From the NCBI RefSeq assembly GCF_040436345.1, contig NC_133230.1, positions 19,106,197-19,170,196 on the forward strand: a stretch of 64,000 bases of DNA, in the 5' to 3' direction. Position 1 is the first letter of the stretch. Each line of letters starts with the position of its first letter. This DNA is from Pagrus major (lineage: Eukaryota; Chordata; Actinopteri; Spariformes; Sparidae). Under the pieces are notes generated by a model. That model worked only from the letters and a program-made list of their open reading frames with translations. It was not told the DNA's origin and did not search any database. Below are positions 12,801 through 25,552 of the stretch, in pieces. The position numbers were made by a program, and so were the translations under genes.

Positions 12801-14118
12801 CATGACACACAGGAAACACAGAAATAACTGCTGAGTGTCTTCAGCGCAGTAACCACTGACTGGGGGTGTGCTGCTGACAGAAAGGGGTTAAGGAGAGTAG
12901 AAGACAAAGGAATACTGGTTAGACTGGGAATGGCTGGCAGCATTAGGGAGTAAGAATAGAAAGCTGGAAAGGAAAGTGAAACACAAAGCTGTGAGGGTGC
13001 TAGCACCTGTGCAGGCATGTGTTAAAAGAAGATTCCACTGGCCTTGATTCAGACACTTTGTTCAACTTTATGGTACATTTACGTATCCACTGGCAAATGC
13101 ATCCTGTTTATCATCTCGTTTTATAATCAAGCCACTACAAAGATGATTGCGCAACGATGAAAGATTGACATTTTACAGCTGAGGCGCAACAGTCACATTT
13201 CCAAAACATCTCTCATGTTCATTTTCTGGCTTTATCTGCTCCGTCCATCTGCGCCTTGAGTCATCAGAGCCTCACCTCGCAGGTGTGAGAGTTTTTTAAC
13301 GCCACCAACGGCCCCTTGATTAGAGCTCAGCACAGGAAAGTGTTGTGCAACATTTGGGCTTTCAGGTGGTGATGTGCTGTTGTGTCACCAGGACAGAATC
13401 AGGACACATACAAACACACACACACATGCTGTTCGTATTGCAACACGCACAAAACATGTTTTCTGTAGGCTTGCCACAGACATCTGATTTCTGCCAACGG
13501 TGCAGATTGAAATGTTCTTGTGTTCAGTTTTAGGGATAAGAGGCAACATGAGGTGGTGGCTGTGTCATCTGTTTCTGACTGGTGTTATGTTTCTGTCTGT
13601 GTTAAAGATGTGGAGGAAATGAGTAGATGGAGGGAGAGAAGGGAGGAGAGATGGTGCTGACTGCACCAGGAGGAAGCTGAGTCTGATGCTTCTCCATGCA
13701 GCTGCTCCCAAACACCCACACTCTTCCTGTTGGAGTGTGTGTGCGTGTGTGTTCACTTTTTGTATATAGATTTAGTGTCTCACTTCCACATAAGGATAGA
13801 CGAACCTGTATTGTTCCAATGTAAATTAAATTCTCCAGACATTTTACAGGCTTATTGGCATTTCTTTAGAGGCAAAATAGGGTTAAATAGGGTTAAACAG
13901 TGTGCGGTAAAGATGAGATCAATCATCTACGATCAAACAGAAAGACGGCTTAGAACAAAAAGAGTTGAAAACTCTTGAAAACTTCAGGTATCCTACAGAA
14001 GACACAGTCTAAAATAGCTGAAGAAGGTTCCTCCTGCCTGCCTGAGGCCCTGTGTGTCTTTTCAAAGAAACACTGGCCTCAAAAAACATCCGCTGGTGGA
14101 AACACTGGCCTGACAGTC
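9886..14118. other. Intergenic stretch, no gene recognised
   Basis: Several open frames exist but their translations are low-complexity or have no domain character. The GC-richer patch at 12100-12400 has an acceptor-like TTTTTTGCAG and a later GGGGTGAGT donor, so an RNA exon is possible, but nothing more supports it. Confidence 0.6.
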
Positions 14119-14481
14119 AGTGAATGGAAACGTTTGAGGTGAGATTGTGGCCACGCTGAGGTGTCAGCAGGGTGTGCGATTGTGTACCTGTGACTGTGTG
14201 CGTACATGCATTTTTATGTGCATGTGTGTGGCGGTCTTTTTAAGTTTCCATCACAATTAAATGCTAAATGTCTGTTTCAGCCGCCACACCACTGATGTAA
14301 CTGACTGGCGGTGGGTTTGCTGTGCCTTTTGTATCTGCTCATGTTGACCTCTGACATGTTTGTCCTCCACAAAATGTTAATCTTAAAGGAGCTCTATGTA
14401 ACAATTTGTAGCAATTTACATGTATTAATCACTTTTTTATTGGCCATATGTTAGGGGATTTTAACCTGACATGAAAAATGA
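14119..14481 (+). repeat. Local direct duplication, copy 1
   Basis: Aligns along its length to 15016-15365, about 900 bp downstream in the same orientation, with scattered substitutions and small indels. Shared landmarks include GAGATTGTGGCCA, GGTGTCAGCAGGGTGT, GTGTGTGGCGGTCTTT and TTGGCCATATG. The final 100 bp are the left end of a TTAA-flanked element. Confidence 0.9.
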
Positions 14482-14739
14482 CATGAAAAAAGCCTTCCCT
14501 CTCTGTCAGTTGTCTTTACAAGCCTGTGGACGATTTGTTAAAGTTGTTTAACGCTGCTGCACTGTGGATTACTTTGTGAATGACTCAGTCGTCAGATTTT
14601 CCACGTCGATCCAAAGGATGTGACTTTATGCACGTTCTCGAGTGCCTCGTCTCAGTGCCTCTCTCCTCACCAGAGTCCGCTAACATAAACTAACAACCGG
14701 CTGCCAGCACGATACGGAAGTTCGACAGAGCCCCTTTAA
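14383..14739. mobile_element. TTAA-flanked MITE (piggyBac-like target site)
   Basis: The left end reads TTAAAGGAGCTCT and the right end AGAGCCCCTTTAA: inverted repeats with one mismatch whose outer bases are TTAA on both sides. At 357 bp with no reading frame it is a non-autonomous DNA element. TTAA target duplication is the hallmark of piggyBac-type transposition. Confidence 0.7.
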
Positions 14740-15015
14740 TTTCTATTCAGTAGGCCTGTCCTTAAAGTGTCGATACTACAGATATAAAGTCTTGTTTTGA
14801 GTATATCGATCACAGCGTCAATAGGATTGATACAATACTAAAATGGATCGCTCACATTCTGGGCACATTGACACACTTCTTAGAGCTGCAAAATGTGCAA
14901 TCTGTGTTGTATTTAAACATATATTAACAGAGAATAGTAAAAGAAACTCCTCCTTTGTCTGGCAAATTACTTTACTAACTGCATTCATGCAAGTGTAAAA
15001 AGTATCTGCCAATGG

Positions 15016-15365
15016 AGTGAATGGAAACATTTGAGGTGAGATTGTGGCCATGCTGAGGTGTCAGCAGGGTGTTCGATTGTGTACCTCTGACTGTGTGTAC
15101 ATGTATTTTTATGTGCCTGTGTGTGGCGGTCTTTCTAAGTTTCCATCACAATGAAATGCAAAAGGTCTGTTTCAGCCACCACACCACTGATGTAACACAA
15201 CTGTTCGCTGTGCCTTTTGTATCTGCTCAGGTTGACCTCTAACATATTTGTCCACAAAATTTTAAGCTTAAAGGGGTTCTATTAACAATTTGTAGCAATT
15301 TATATGTATTAATCACAATATTATTGGCCATATGGTAGGGGATTTTAACATGACATGAAAAATGA
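15016..15365 (+). repeat. Local direct duplication, copy 2
   Basis: Second copy of 14119-14481. It carries only the left end of the MITE (from TTAAAGGGGTTCT) and stops inside it, so the duplication happened after the MITE had inserted. Confidence 0.9.
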
Positions 15366-16707
15366 GACTCTTCATGTTAGCCTGGGAAATTACTTGGTGG
15401 TTTTTAAATAAATTCAAAAGTTGCTATTACACTGGGAAAAAAATGCCCCTGCAAAAATAAGTGAATAAACAATAAATAAATGGTGTTTCTTGCATCCTGA
15501 TCCTTAAATTACTTGGTATCAGGCCGGAACCAAATTTTGGGGTATCACCCACCCATACCATTTGTGAACCATAATGAAGAATGAAGAATGTAGTTTAAAG
15601 CGTTCAACTTCTTGACTGTTGCTATATTGTCAAATGCAAGAAAGTAAATACTTTGTATAAAAAAAGACACAGGAAATAATATATAATATGACAAAGACCC
15701 ACAAATCTTGAGAAGGGCTGCCGGTAAAATAATCATATTATGATTGCGATATGAGTTACAATTACTGAGAATTCTATAAAATTACTATTATTATTATATA
15801 TATAAAAATATTTTATTTTTTTCTGAACAAACATAACATTACAATAATGTGACATTTATTGTTGTCTACACCAAACGAACATGTTGTCTTACATCTGGAG
15901 AACAAGATTTGTAGACTGGGCAAAGCTCCTGTGACTTAATCATTGCGCTCGGACATAGTGCCATTCAATCATACTTCAATTAACTGTGCAGCTCTGACCT
16001 TGAGCTAACGCATATTAAAATAAACTACTATATGTTGTGTTTGATAATGACATTGCATTTTGCTACTGTCGACCAATAACAAACTAAAGCCAGATCAAAT
16101 TGGATTTGTTTTATCAGTGATGTAATGTCTAAGCAAACAGTCCTCACTGGCTGAAAGAGAAGAGTTTGCTTTACAGTCAGATCAACATAAAGTCAACAAA
16201 ATTAACTGAACTAAACACACATTTGTTATCAAGATAACATTGTCAGCTCAGCTGTGCATGTAGACCACAGCCAGCGTGTCAACTGATCAAATGTTGCCAG
16301 ACAATTGAGATATCAAATTGTTTTGGAATACTGTGATGAATGGAGGTTCCTCTTTTGTATTGTTCCTCATATGTGAGTGCTGCTGGTGGTGCTGCTGCTG
16401 GTGCTGTGGCAGGATACAGTACATCTGCTCCATAATGATGGGGGAACAGCACGTGTTCTGCACCAAAACTGTCTAATAGACTATTACATTACAGTGGTGC
16501 CAGTTCAAAGCGGATTGCTGTTATTGAAGGAAATTAGAGTTTTTGGCAAATTACAGAACAGGATTTCCTCCAAAATGTTTGGGTGATTTTTTATGTTGAT
16601 TTAAGTCTCACGTTTTGTTGGTGTTTCCTAAGGCTGAAAGTGACCCAGTTTCCAAATGTTCCAGGATGCTATTATTGCAAAGTGTTTCTCCACTTAAGTA
16701 TATTTTG
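15366..16707. other. AT-rich intergenic sequence
   Basis: No gene or clear element recognised. It contains ATT/TAT-rich runs near 15780-15800 and a GCTGCTGGTG run near 16380 that yields a spurious Leu/Val-rich frame. Confidence 0.6.
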
Positions 16708-17039
16708 TAGGGTTGCAACACTTATTTATCATTGTCGATTCTTTTCTTGTTGAATCGATTAGTTGTTTGGTAAGATGTCAGAAAAAGGGTGAAAGATATT
16801 GGTCAGTGTTTCTCAAAGCCCCAGATGATGTCCTCAAATGTCTTGTTTTGTCCACAACCCTGAAGATCTTCCATTTATTGTCATAGAAGAGAAAAGAAAC
16901 CAGAAAATACTCACCTTTAAGAAGCTGGAATGAAGAGAGTTTAGACTTTTTTTACTTAAAAAATGAATCAAAACAATGAATCGGTTGACAAAATAGTGAC
17001 AACTAATAGATTAATCAATTAATTGTTGCAGCTCTACTA
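16708..17039. mobile_element. hAT-like non-autonomous element, copy 1
   Basis: Begins TAGGGTTGCAAC and ends GTTGCAGCTCTA, an inverted pair. Inside are ATCGATTAGTTGTTTGG, TCAAATGTCTTGTTTTGTCC and AAGAAGCTGGAAT, typical phrases of a very common teleost repeat. No coding capacity. Confidence 0.8.
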
Positions 17040-17184
17040 TTTTGATTCAACTACTCTGCTCATTGTTGTCAGGGCCGTCGTCACAGTTGTCAAATAAATC
17101 TGAAAAGATTGCAATGCTGGTCAACAGAAGATTTTTAATTTCGATCAAACAGATTGTCATTTTTTTTTTGAAAGGACATTAAAT

Positions 17185-17592
17185 TTGACCTCATTTCAGT
17201 CTCTAAATTGTGAGAATTTGCTGTTTTCTTTGCCTAATCTGACAGCGAACTGCATATTTGGGGGAGATTTAAATGTTAATGGTCTGAAGAAGTCACTTTC
17301 GGCTTTAGAAATGTGTGACAATTTTCCATTTTCTGACATTTCAAGAGCTCAGAGTGACGTCTTCAAATTGCTTCTTTTTTCCAACCAACGGACCAAAACC
17401 CAAAGACTCTTCATTTACTATGATAAAAAGCACAGAAAAGCAGCAAATCCTTTTTTTAATAAGCTAAGACCAGCAAATGTTTAACATATTTGTTTGAAAA
17501 TGACCGAAACGATTAATCACTTATCAAAATAGATGCCAACTAATTTTTTTTCGATCAACAAAGTGATTTATTGACTAATCACTGCAGCTCTG
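17185..17592. mobile_element. hAT-like non-autonomous element, copy 2 (rearranged)
   Basis: Shares GACGTCTTCAAATTGCTTC, CAAAATAGATGCCAACTAAT and the CTGCAGCTCT end with the family at 16708 and 53596, but the left part is in a different arrangement, so it is probably two fused or nested fragments. Confidence 0.65.
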
Positions 17593-17854
17593 TTTCATAC
17601 GCAAAACATTGAATCAATTAATGAAGAAAATAAAATGACAGAGGCGATTTACATTCTTTGTCACTGCACTTTTATTGTTTGTAAACTGTACTGGCCAACT
17701 TCCCCAAGATTCAGGTGTCAGAAATATTTTTATTTTGAGAGCTATTTTAGAGATCTACGGTATATTTTGTGTGTCTATGGTTTGAGAAGGCACATGAACA
17801 TCTGTGACTGCTACCACATTGCATGGTGATTCACTACTTTCCATGAAATCTCAC

Positions 17855-17988
17855 CTTTTACCATGACCCTTGATGACAAATACATCTTCCTCTCCAGCCT
17901 CCTCTTCTTCTTCTCGTCTTTGTCTTTTCTTGCTCACTCGCTTCGCCGGCTGTCGCACTCTTTCCCCTCCTGCTTCTCTTGGGGCCAT
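17855..17988 (-). CDS. Candidate minus-strand coding exon, unidentified
   Basis: On the minus strand a 44-codon frame begins at an ATG (17986-17988) and ends at a strong donor AAAAG|GTGAGA (plus 17855/17854). It reads as a basic stretch (QPAKRVSKKRQRR), then Glu-rich, then EDVFVIKGHGK. That is the texture of a nuclear protein, but I do not recognise it and the Glu run comes from a TTC/CTC microsatellite. It could be a first coding exon or chance. It does not join in frame to 4488-4564. Confidence 0.2.
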
Positions 17989-18542
17989 GTGAGATGAGTA
18001 CAAGACAGGGGAGAGTGTGAGCTGTGGTGAGCCACAGACCAAAATAACTGGTACTTTTTTATAAAAACACATGTGCATCCACCCACTCATAAAGTCACAC
18101 ATGCGTGCACTGTCACACACAGACAGAGGTCCCTTTTACTTGAGGATCCCTGGGGAGAGGTGTAGTTGGATGTGTTTGGCTGTGCCAGTACTGATTGTGT
18201 GTTGATATCCAGCGCTGGAAATGGACCTCATGGAGAGAGAGAGAGATGCTGTTTATGAGCTAAGAAATTCTAACTTTTGTCAACTGTCTGGACTTAAAAC
18301 AAGAACATAATGTTAAAGAGAGATAAGAGATAAAGCGATTGTTTCGCCCTTTCAGTTTCTACTTTTTCTCCAGTCAGCTGCGAGATGCTTCCCTCTGTCT
18401 CACTTTCTCTCTCTGTGCTGACAGATCCTGCAGCCTCCCTGTCAAGCCGGCATAGTGGCATCATTCTAAAACTGGTATTAGGCATTTCCTGCTGCGTCCG
18501 TTGGCGGGTGTGATGGTGTGTGTGTGTGCGTCCATATATGTG

Positions 18543-18583
18543 TGTGTCAGTGTGCGCGAGTGTGTGTGTGTGTGTGTGTGTGT
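18543..18583. repeat. (GT)n microsatellite
   Basis: GT array with GCGC interruptions. A GA-rich purine tract follows at 18630-18690. Confidence 0.9.
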
Positions 18584-18975
18584 CGGGGCGGAACGCACCT
18601 GGTCCGCGCAGCTGTGGGGATCCTAGCAGGGGGGAGAGAGAGAGAAAGAGAGAGATAGAGGAAGGAGAGAAAGAGAGAGGGATGGGAGGAGACGAAAAGG
18701 GGGCCCTGTGTGTGCTGTAACGGGGACCCGACGAGTTCAGATAGAAAGAACGAAGGAAAGATGCGGGGAGAAAAAGAAGGACACGATTTCGAGGCACAGT
18801 AACTTAGCATTAGCATGAGCTCACGCAAGTTTAAAAGTTGCTGGAACTGCCCTTTAAAAAGGTCTTATTCTGTTTATGAGAATCAGTCGGTTAAAGTTAT
18901 CTACGTCAGCCACATGTGACGGAAATCAGTGTGTGCTCTGTTTCTTGTCTCGGGTAAAGGTTTGACAATAATCTT

Positions 18976-19535
18976 AATGGAACAGTTCACCCAAAAATGA
19001 AAATTCAGTCATTATCTACTCACCCACAATGGTGATGGAAAGTCGGGTGAGGTTTTGTAGTTTCTGGAGCTTCACAGCAAAACAGCATTGCTGCATTCTC
19101 CTAAAGTAGATGGTGACTTGCTTTAAAACAAAACAAACAACCCAAAATAAAAATAAAAAATGATTTCAAAAGATGTTATTTACACTCTTTTTTTAAGATG
19201 AAATCTTTGCGGGAGCTGCGAAGCTAACCGTGTTAGCACGAACCACATCTGATGTGGATGAACAAGCTCGAGGGTACATGTACAATCTTTTTAAATCATG
19301 GATTTCACATGGATTACAGCGGATGAGCTGCATGGACCCTTTTTATGGTTTTGTTTCAGGGTTTTTTGTGTTGTTTTTACATTTATTAATAAGTCCCCAT
19401 CTCCTTCAGTGATTTAGGAGAATGCTGCAACGCTGTTTTGCTGTAAAGCTTCAGAAATGTTTGTTTACTAGGAAACTTCACCTAACTTTCCATCGGCACG
19501 GGGGTGAGAACATAATTGTCATTTGAGTAGGCATC
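18976..19535. mobile_element. Long-terminal-inverted-repeat MITE
   Basis: The left arm (about 19016-19118) and right arm (about 19395-19510) are reverse complements over roughly 100 bp with few mismatches, for example GCAAAACAGCATTGCTGCAT against ATGCTGCAACGCTGTTTTGC. The flank AACAGTTCACCCAAAAATGA is the usual outer end of a common fish element. No coding capacity; it would fold as a hairpin. Confidence 0.85.
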
Positions 19536-20287
19536 TAATAAATCAACCCCTGTGTATGCACTATTAATAAGATCTCTCAAAAGACAGGAAATGCAGTGTA
19601 TGTAAGCTTTATCTGCACACTGCTTCACCCAGTAAAACAATTATATTACGGTTTTTAATTGTAACTGATTTATATATTTCTGACAATTGTGGTTTGTCTT
19701 CCCAGTCTCCTTCTTCCCAAATACATTATGTGGAAATTGTGTCAGTCTATGCTGGGATGCAGTTCCTCTCTTCTTCTGCAGAGGGGGCAAGGAATCTGGG
19801 AACAAAAGAAAGGAAGAGCAGTGATAGAGAGATTTCACAGTGAAGATTTGAAGTGTGAGCAAATAGGGCAACGATAAGAGGAAACCACGTAGGAACCCAC
19901 ACTGTGAGGAAACAAACAAATGTGTTTATCGGGCTTTTACACTCAAAGTGAACAGAGCACCTCCAGGATGTAGGGAGAGCACAGATGTGCTCGCACCACA
20001 CAGAGTCTATTTCACAGCTGGGGCGACCGAGGAGCAGTCAGCACTGGGAAGGTCAAATGACCAGGTCAAAGGTCGAGCCACAGAGAGCCGCAGTCGAGGG
20101 AAGAGGAGCACGAGGGGCATCGAGCACACCATGCACACAGAAACTCATCCTCACACACACACACACACATTTGTTAGTCATCTCTAACACTGTTGCAACT
20201 CTTGAGCCTTTGCTCCAGATGGGCAAAGGAGGCAGAGAATGTTTCTGTCTGCATGTAGAGGCAGATTGATCTGAAGTAAAAGGCTGG

Positions 20288-20320
<33 letters not shown>

Positions 20321-22823
20321 CTGACTCATCGTTGTGATCATTTGATAAGAAGCCCGGGAGGACAACATGAGTCAACATCAAAGGAGCAGCTGAATAGATC
20401 AGTTCCCAATATGTTTCCCTTCATTCTTTGGAGATTAGAAAGAAATATGTTGTATAACATTTTTATGTTTTCCTGAAAATGTTCTCTGACTGTCCGTTTG
20501 ACTACTCCTTGTATTTTAAATATACATTAGATGTAATGTTTGATTATTATAATGTGTTAAAGAAGACGTCAGATACGTCTGATTGTTTTCATAAAGAGCC
20601 ATATATTAGAGAGATCTGTCCCTTAATCTGGATCCACACCAAAAGTTAATTAAGCAACTTGCTTAAGCAAGTTCTATACCCATTTGTACTAATCAACTAC
20701 CTCGCGATTTACCCTCATACAATGCCAGTTTAGTCGGGAACAGCCATGGGCCGAAAGAGAAGATCAAACTGTTATCTGCCAAACATGTTTCATTCATTGG
20801 ACTTAATATAAGATTGACAAACAAAGCCAATCAGGCGACTTGGGAGTGTGTCCGTGCTGCATAAAGCTTGTGCAAAGTTCACCATAGATTTGGACATTTG
20901 TGTTCCAAACTGCAATTCCCCTGATAACCAGCAGGAAAATCACTTAGGTCTAGACTTTGCTTGGAGATAAGATTGTTTCCTTGCCAAACTGAGGCTTAAA
21001 AATAAGTACTTATATATAGTATACTGCTAAAGTCATACTAAAAGGTCATATTGATAACATTTTTATGTAGAAAAATAATTTTTTTAAAATAATACATCTA
21101 CCGAGCTTTTAGAAAGGTGCAGAATATTAGTATCTATTTTCCTAAATAACATTATCATGATTTAAAAATAATAATTTAAATAATTTCGTCAGGTCCAAAA
21201 TGATTGTTTTGTTTACCGTTTTGTGTTCTGACAGTCGCTTCCAGCTTCTAGCGAGGTTTGTTAGCCAGCAGTATAACGCCGTTGGTATAACATGGTATCC
21301 GTGTTTCGTCAACGATCAAGAGTCTTGGTAGTTGTGGAAAATACGCGCCCAGCATAACATTAGCTAGTTAGCGTTAGCAACGTTAGGTTGTGCAGCAAAC
21401 TGGCAGATGTTTGGATCAACAGCAGTGTTGTGACGTGATTGCAGTGGTAGAGAGGAGATGGATGCTACATTTCACCTTTAAGATCAAAACTGATCACAAG
21501 TCTGTGTCATAAATGGGGCCCCTGGTGTAGCTTATGGTGGCTAATGTTAGCAATTTTTTCTTTAGATGCATGACTGACTTCATGACTCTTTACTCGTGCT
21601 AATGTTGCATTATCCTGCACCTGTAGCCACAACGACTTCTGTTTGCCAAAAGAAGTCACGTAGTCTCATTTTTACAGGTGTGATAAGAACTGTTTGCCCT
21701 TCTATCTGTGGCCTTATTCTGTGTGTTTTTTGTAAATTCTCACAGGAAATCCAAAATAGCTGCTCTTTCATAATGTTCAGTGAGATGTCGGGTCACAGCA
21801 GGTGAAATGAAACAAGTCTTAATTGCCTCGAGATGACCGGACTAATGCATTACACACTGGTGTGCTGTTAAGTGCTCTAATTACAGCAAAGTGGATTTAG
21901 CAGCTATTTCAAAATGCCCAATAGCTCTGTAATGTGACCTTTGAATAGATGGACATTTACGCGCACATGTGTGTGTGTGTGTGTCTCAGTGCAGAGTGGC
22001 TGTAAAGATAATGTGAAGGGACTATTTTGGGAGTGACGAGTATATGAAATTGAGTTACACAGGATTTGTGGTTTTTTGTATGAGGAAAACAGCCAGGACA
22101 TCAAGTGGGAGAAGCTGCCTGAGAGCAGACTGCGTCCAATTTCTAAAACCTCCTCTACAGGCATCATGTGTTTCTCTAATTAAAGAGAATCAGCGTGTTT
22201 CCCTGTTTTTTCGACTGCGAAAGCTGCACTCTTTTCTCGCAACTTGAAGCAATAACACTTGAAACCACTAAACCTCCACTTATCTAACAGCTACCTTGTT
22301 GTTCAGTGTGTTATTTTTACTTCCAATTAGCTGTAACACACACACACAGTGTCTTATCAGTAGATTAAGATATGCTAAGTAACATGCATGGTCAACGATG
22401 CATGTTAGTGACCTCTGAGTTCAATTAGCCCCGGCATGCAGCCTAATTTCACAGCGTGACCCCTGCTGCTGCACAGACACACTCACACAGAGAAACCAGC
22501 GCGACTCCCTTAAATGTCTATCTGTGTCCGCCGGTGATCAATGCTTCCTTTGAAGGAAGCACCAGCAAGTGGGGGTCGAAGGAGAGGGGACAGGGTGAGC
22601 GAACGCAGGAGTCAGAGTGGATGGCGGAGAGAGGGGGGTGAGGACGAGGAGGAGGAGGAGGAGGATAGATGCAGGATGGGACGAGAGGTGAGGAAGGTGA
22701 CATTGTATCTAAAGTGATTGATGGATGATCACAGACAGAGAGATACTATCTTTGGAGGCTGGATGGCCTCTGACCTGACCCATAAGGCTTTATGTGAAGA
22801 CAACAACTCACACATTTGTTTTG

Positions 22824-22830
<7 letters not shown>

Positions 22831-22862
<32 letters not shown>
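22831..22862. repeat. (GA)n microsatellite
   Basis: About 16 GA units. Confidence 0.95.
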
Positions 22863-22865
<3 letters not shown>

Positions 22866-25513
22866 CATGAGGCAGAGGCGTGTTTGTGAAGGACAAGAGA
22901 CTAGTCTCAACAATAACTAGAGAGAGACGCTACCAGCAGACTGACCTTCCATAAGCTCCGTTTTTCTCCTCACCTGTATTCCTATAGAAATTTCTATAGC
23001 TGTATACTATTCAGCTGAGTTCAGATCTTTATTTTCCAGCAAAAATCTTCCATACTTGATTGTGACAAAACTGTTAAAGAATTCAAAGTACTTGTACTTG
23101 TAATAAGTGTTAGTTGATAAGTAATAAGACCCTTATAAATCCCTATAAGAGGCCTATTTTTGACTATAGCATTATTACATTTATTGTTACATTATAAGAC
23201 ATTTATAAACCCTTTGTCAACAGGTACAGTAGCTCATCTGGTAGTTAAATATGTAATCATCTTAATTAGGCATTAAAAGAGCTTAGTTAAGGTTTAATAA
23301 TGACATAATAGGAAATATATATCACAATTAATTTGTTTATTATAATGCTGTGTATTATAATGCAAAGTAATTTTGATAAGCATGTTATGCAGTCTTATAA
23401 GGACCCTATTAACTTTTACCTAAATCTTAATATAAAGCGATCTGAGATTCCAAATGAATCATAGATTTAATGCTATTTCGACAGAAACAAGGTTGATATG
23501 GTTCTTGACTAGTTTATAGGGTTGAAGTATGGAAGCACATTTTCGCAAGTTAAAGAATAAAATAAGAAAATTTATCTTGGTGTTAAAACATAATTATGAG
23601 ATAAAAAGATCATTTTGGCTTTATATCTCATCATTTTGACTTATCATGGGAATACTTTTTTTATATATATATTTCAAGGCTAAGTTTTCATCATTTTTTT
23701 CTTTAACTGGCGGAAATGGGCTTCCATATTGAAGTGTATTGTTTGTACTCAGGAAGAGTTGCTGCTGGTACTATCTAATAATAGATAGTACCAGAATAAT
23801 AAATATATAAATAATAAATACTACATGTGGCATCATATCTTTGACAATATTTTCTCTGCTATAAGGTTGTGGTGGGAGAATAATCATCATTTTTAGCTCA
23901 TATACAGTTAATATGAAGACAAATAAAGACATGGCTTTGCTAAGTACTTGAGGTGGTCTTAAAATTCAGCAAATGTTTGCAACTTTGTGAAGCCACAGAC
24001 GCCAGAGGGATCCAACAAAACACAAAAATATCAGGTAATATAAGCTCGAGGGGAGGAGAGGAGAAGGAGGTACGGGGAAGCCCTCTGCCCTCTCTGTCTC
24101 CAGCCAGTCTACGCCAACATCTGGAGCTCACATCAGCCCTCCTCAGAGACTGGCACTGCTGGAGAGAGGGATGAGAGGAGGGAAAGAGAAAAAGGGAGGG
24201 GAAGAAAAGTATAGAGGTTTAAAAGAGAGGGGGCAGAAAAGGTAATAATAGAGTTTAGAAAAGTAAAAACGGAAGATTAAAAAATAAGCAGAGAAAATAT
24301 TTTTGTCAAGGGACTCTCCCAACATGATTCAGATGCCAGATACTGCTGTCAGTAACTGTGTTTGTGTTCATGCATCTGTGTTTGTGGTAAGGTGTGTGTG
24401 TGTGTTGTGCTGATGACTTTTTCCAGTGATCATCTTCAATGCACAGCAGAGAGACAGCATGAACACTGGTTAGCTTCTGTGGCGAAACGCTGTGTGTGGC
24501 AGGAAACAGAACAACCTGTGATCTCTGCAAAAACACTAATGGAAAACCTCACTCAGATAGAAGACATGGGTGCGTATGCATACAAGCACGAAAGTGTGTG
24601 TTTGTGTGTGTGTGTGTGTGCATCTGAATACCTGCATGTGAGTTGCAATCTGTCAAAATTATTCCAAAGATGGTGCAAACCGAGGTACAGTGTCTTAAGG
24701 AGTAATAAATGCAACGTACATCTGCTTTTGCAGCAATTAACTTGAGAACCACAGACTTTCCTTTACAGATAACAAGTGAGACTTCCCTTACTTATGTGCA
24801 AACACAACAGACGAGACAAACCCTAACCTTTTCACAACTTTTTCTCACAGCTTTTTAAACCTGAAAATACCACTGTGTTTTCAAAAGTCAAGCTATATTT
24901 GGTCTAACTGCTGATTTTATGTGAGATAAAAACTGCTGTTGAAGCCTCCCTCTTTCCGCTTGCCGCTCAGTCGTTCGCAGTTTAGTTGTGGCAGTAATTA
25001 ATTAAAAACCTGGGTTATATTGTGCTCGACATTTTGTGTTTATTTCGCGGCTGTTCTGTTGGCGAATTGGTGACACATAAGGCAATAGAGCTTGTGTTTG
25101 ACAATCACAGGAAATACTCAACAGTCTGACAGATACTCCGAATAACGTGTTGAAATAAACCCCATCCATCTGTCTTCCAAGCAGATTAAAAAAAGAATTC
25201 TCAGAATTACTCGAAAAATTCAATTTGACACTGTTTTCTTGTAATCGGGTTAGTAGGTGTTACCCCTTTGTTCTCCACACTAATCTAGATATTCTTGTAG
25301 GACTCTCGACCAGAGGTGACAGGTATCAGTGACTAATTTGAGTGTGTTTGAGATGCCAAGATTGTCCTGAAAGCTGATCTCTGAGTAACATTTGTGTTGG
25401 CAGTTTAGAGTTTCAAGGTCATGTCCTGACTTAAAGACAGCGATGTCTCAACTGGCCCGAGTGAGACTGAACCGGGTCAAAACCAGAGGTCTGCCAATGC
25501 ACAAAGAGGTGAT

Positions 25514-25517
<4 letters not shown>

Positions 25518-25550
<33 letters not shown>
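25518..25550. repeat. (GT)n microsatellite
   Basis: About 16 GT units. Confidence 0.95.

Positions 25551-25552
<2 letters not shown>

Noticed and set aside
16377-16586. Leu/Val-rich frame resembling a signal peptide
   Set aside because: Produced by a GCTGCTGGTG run; no following domain and no splice context.
18294-18797. 167-codon minus-strand frame
   Set aside because: Built from CT/GA and GT low-complexity DNA; Ser/Leu/His runs with no recognisable domain.
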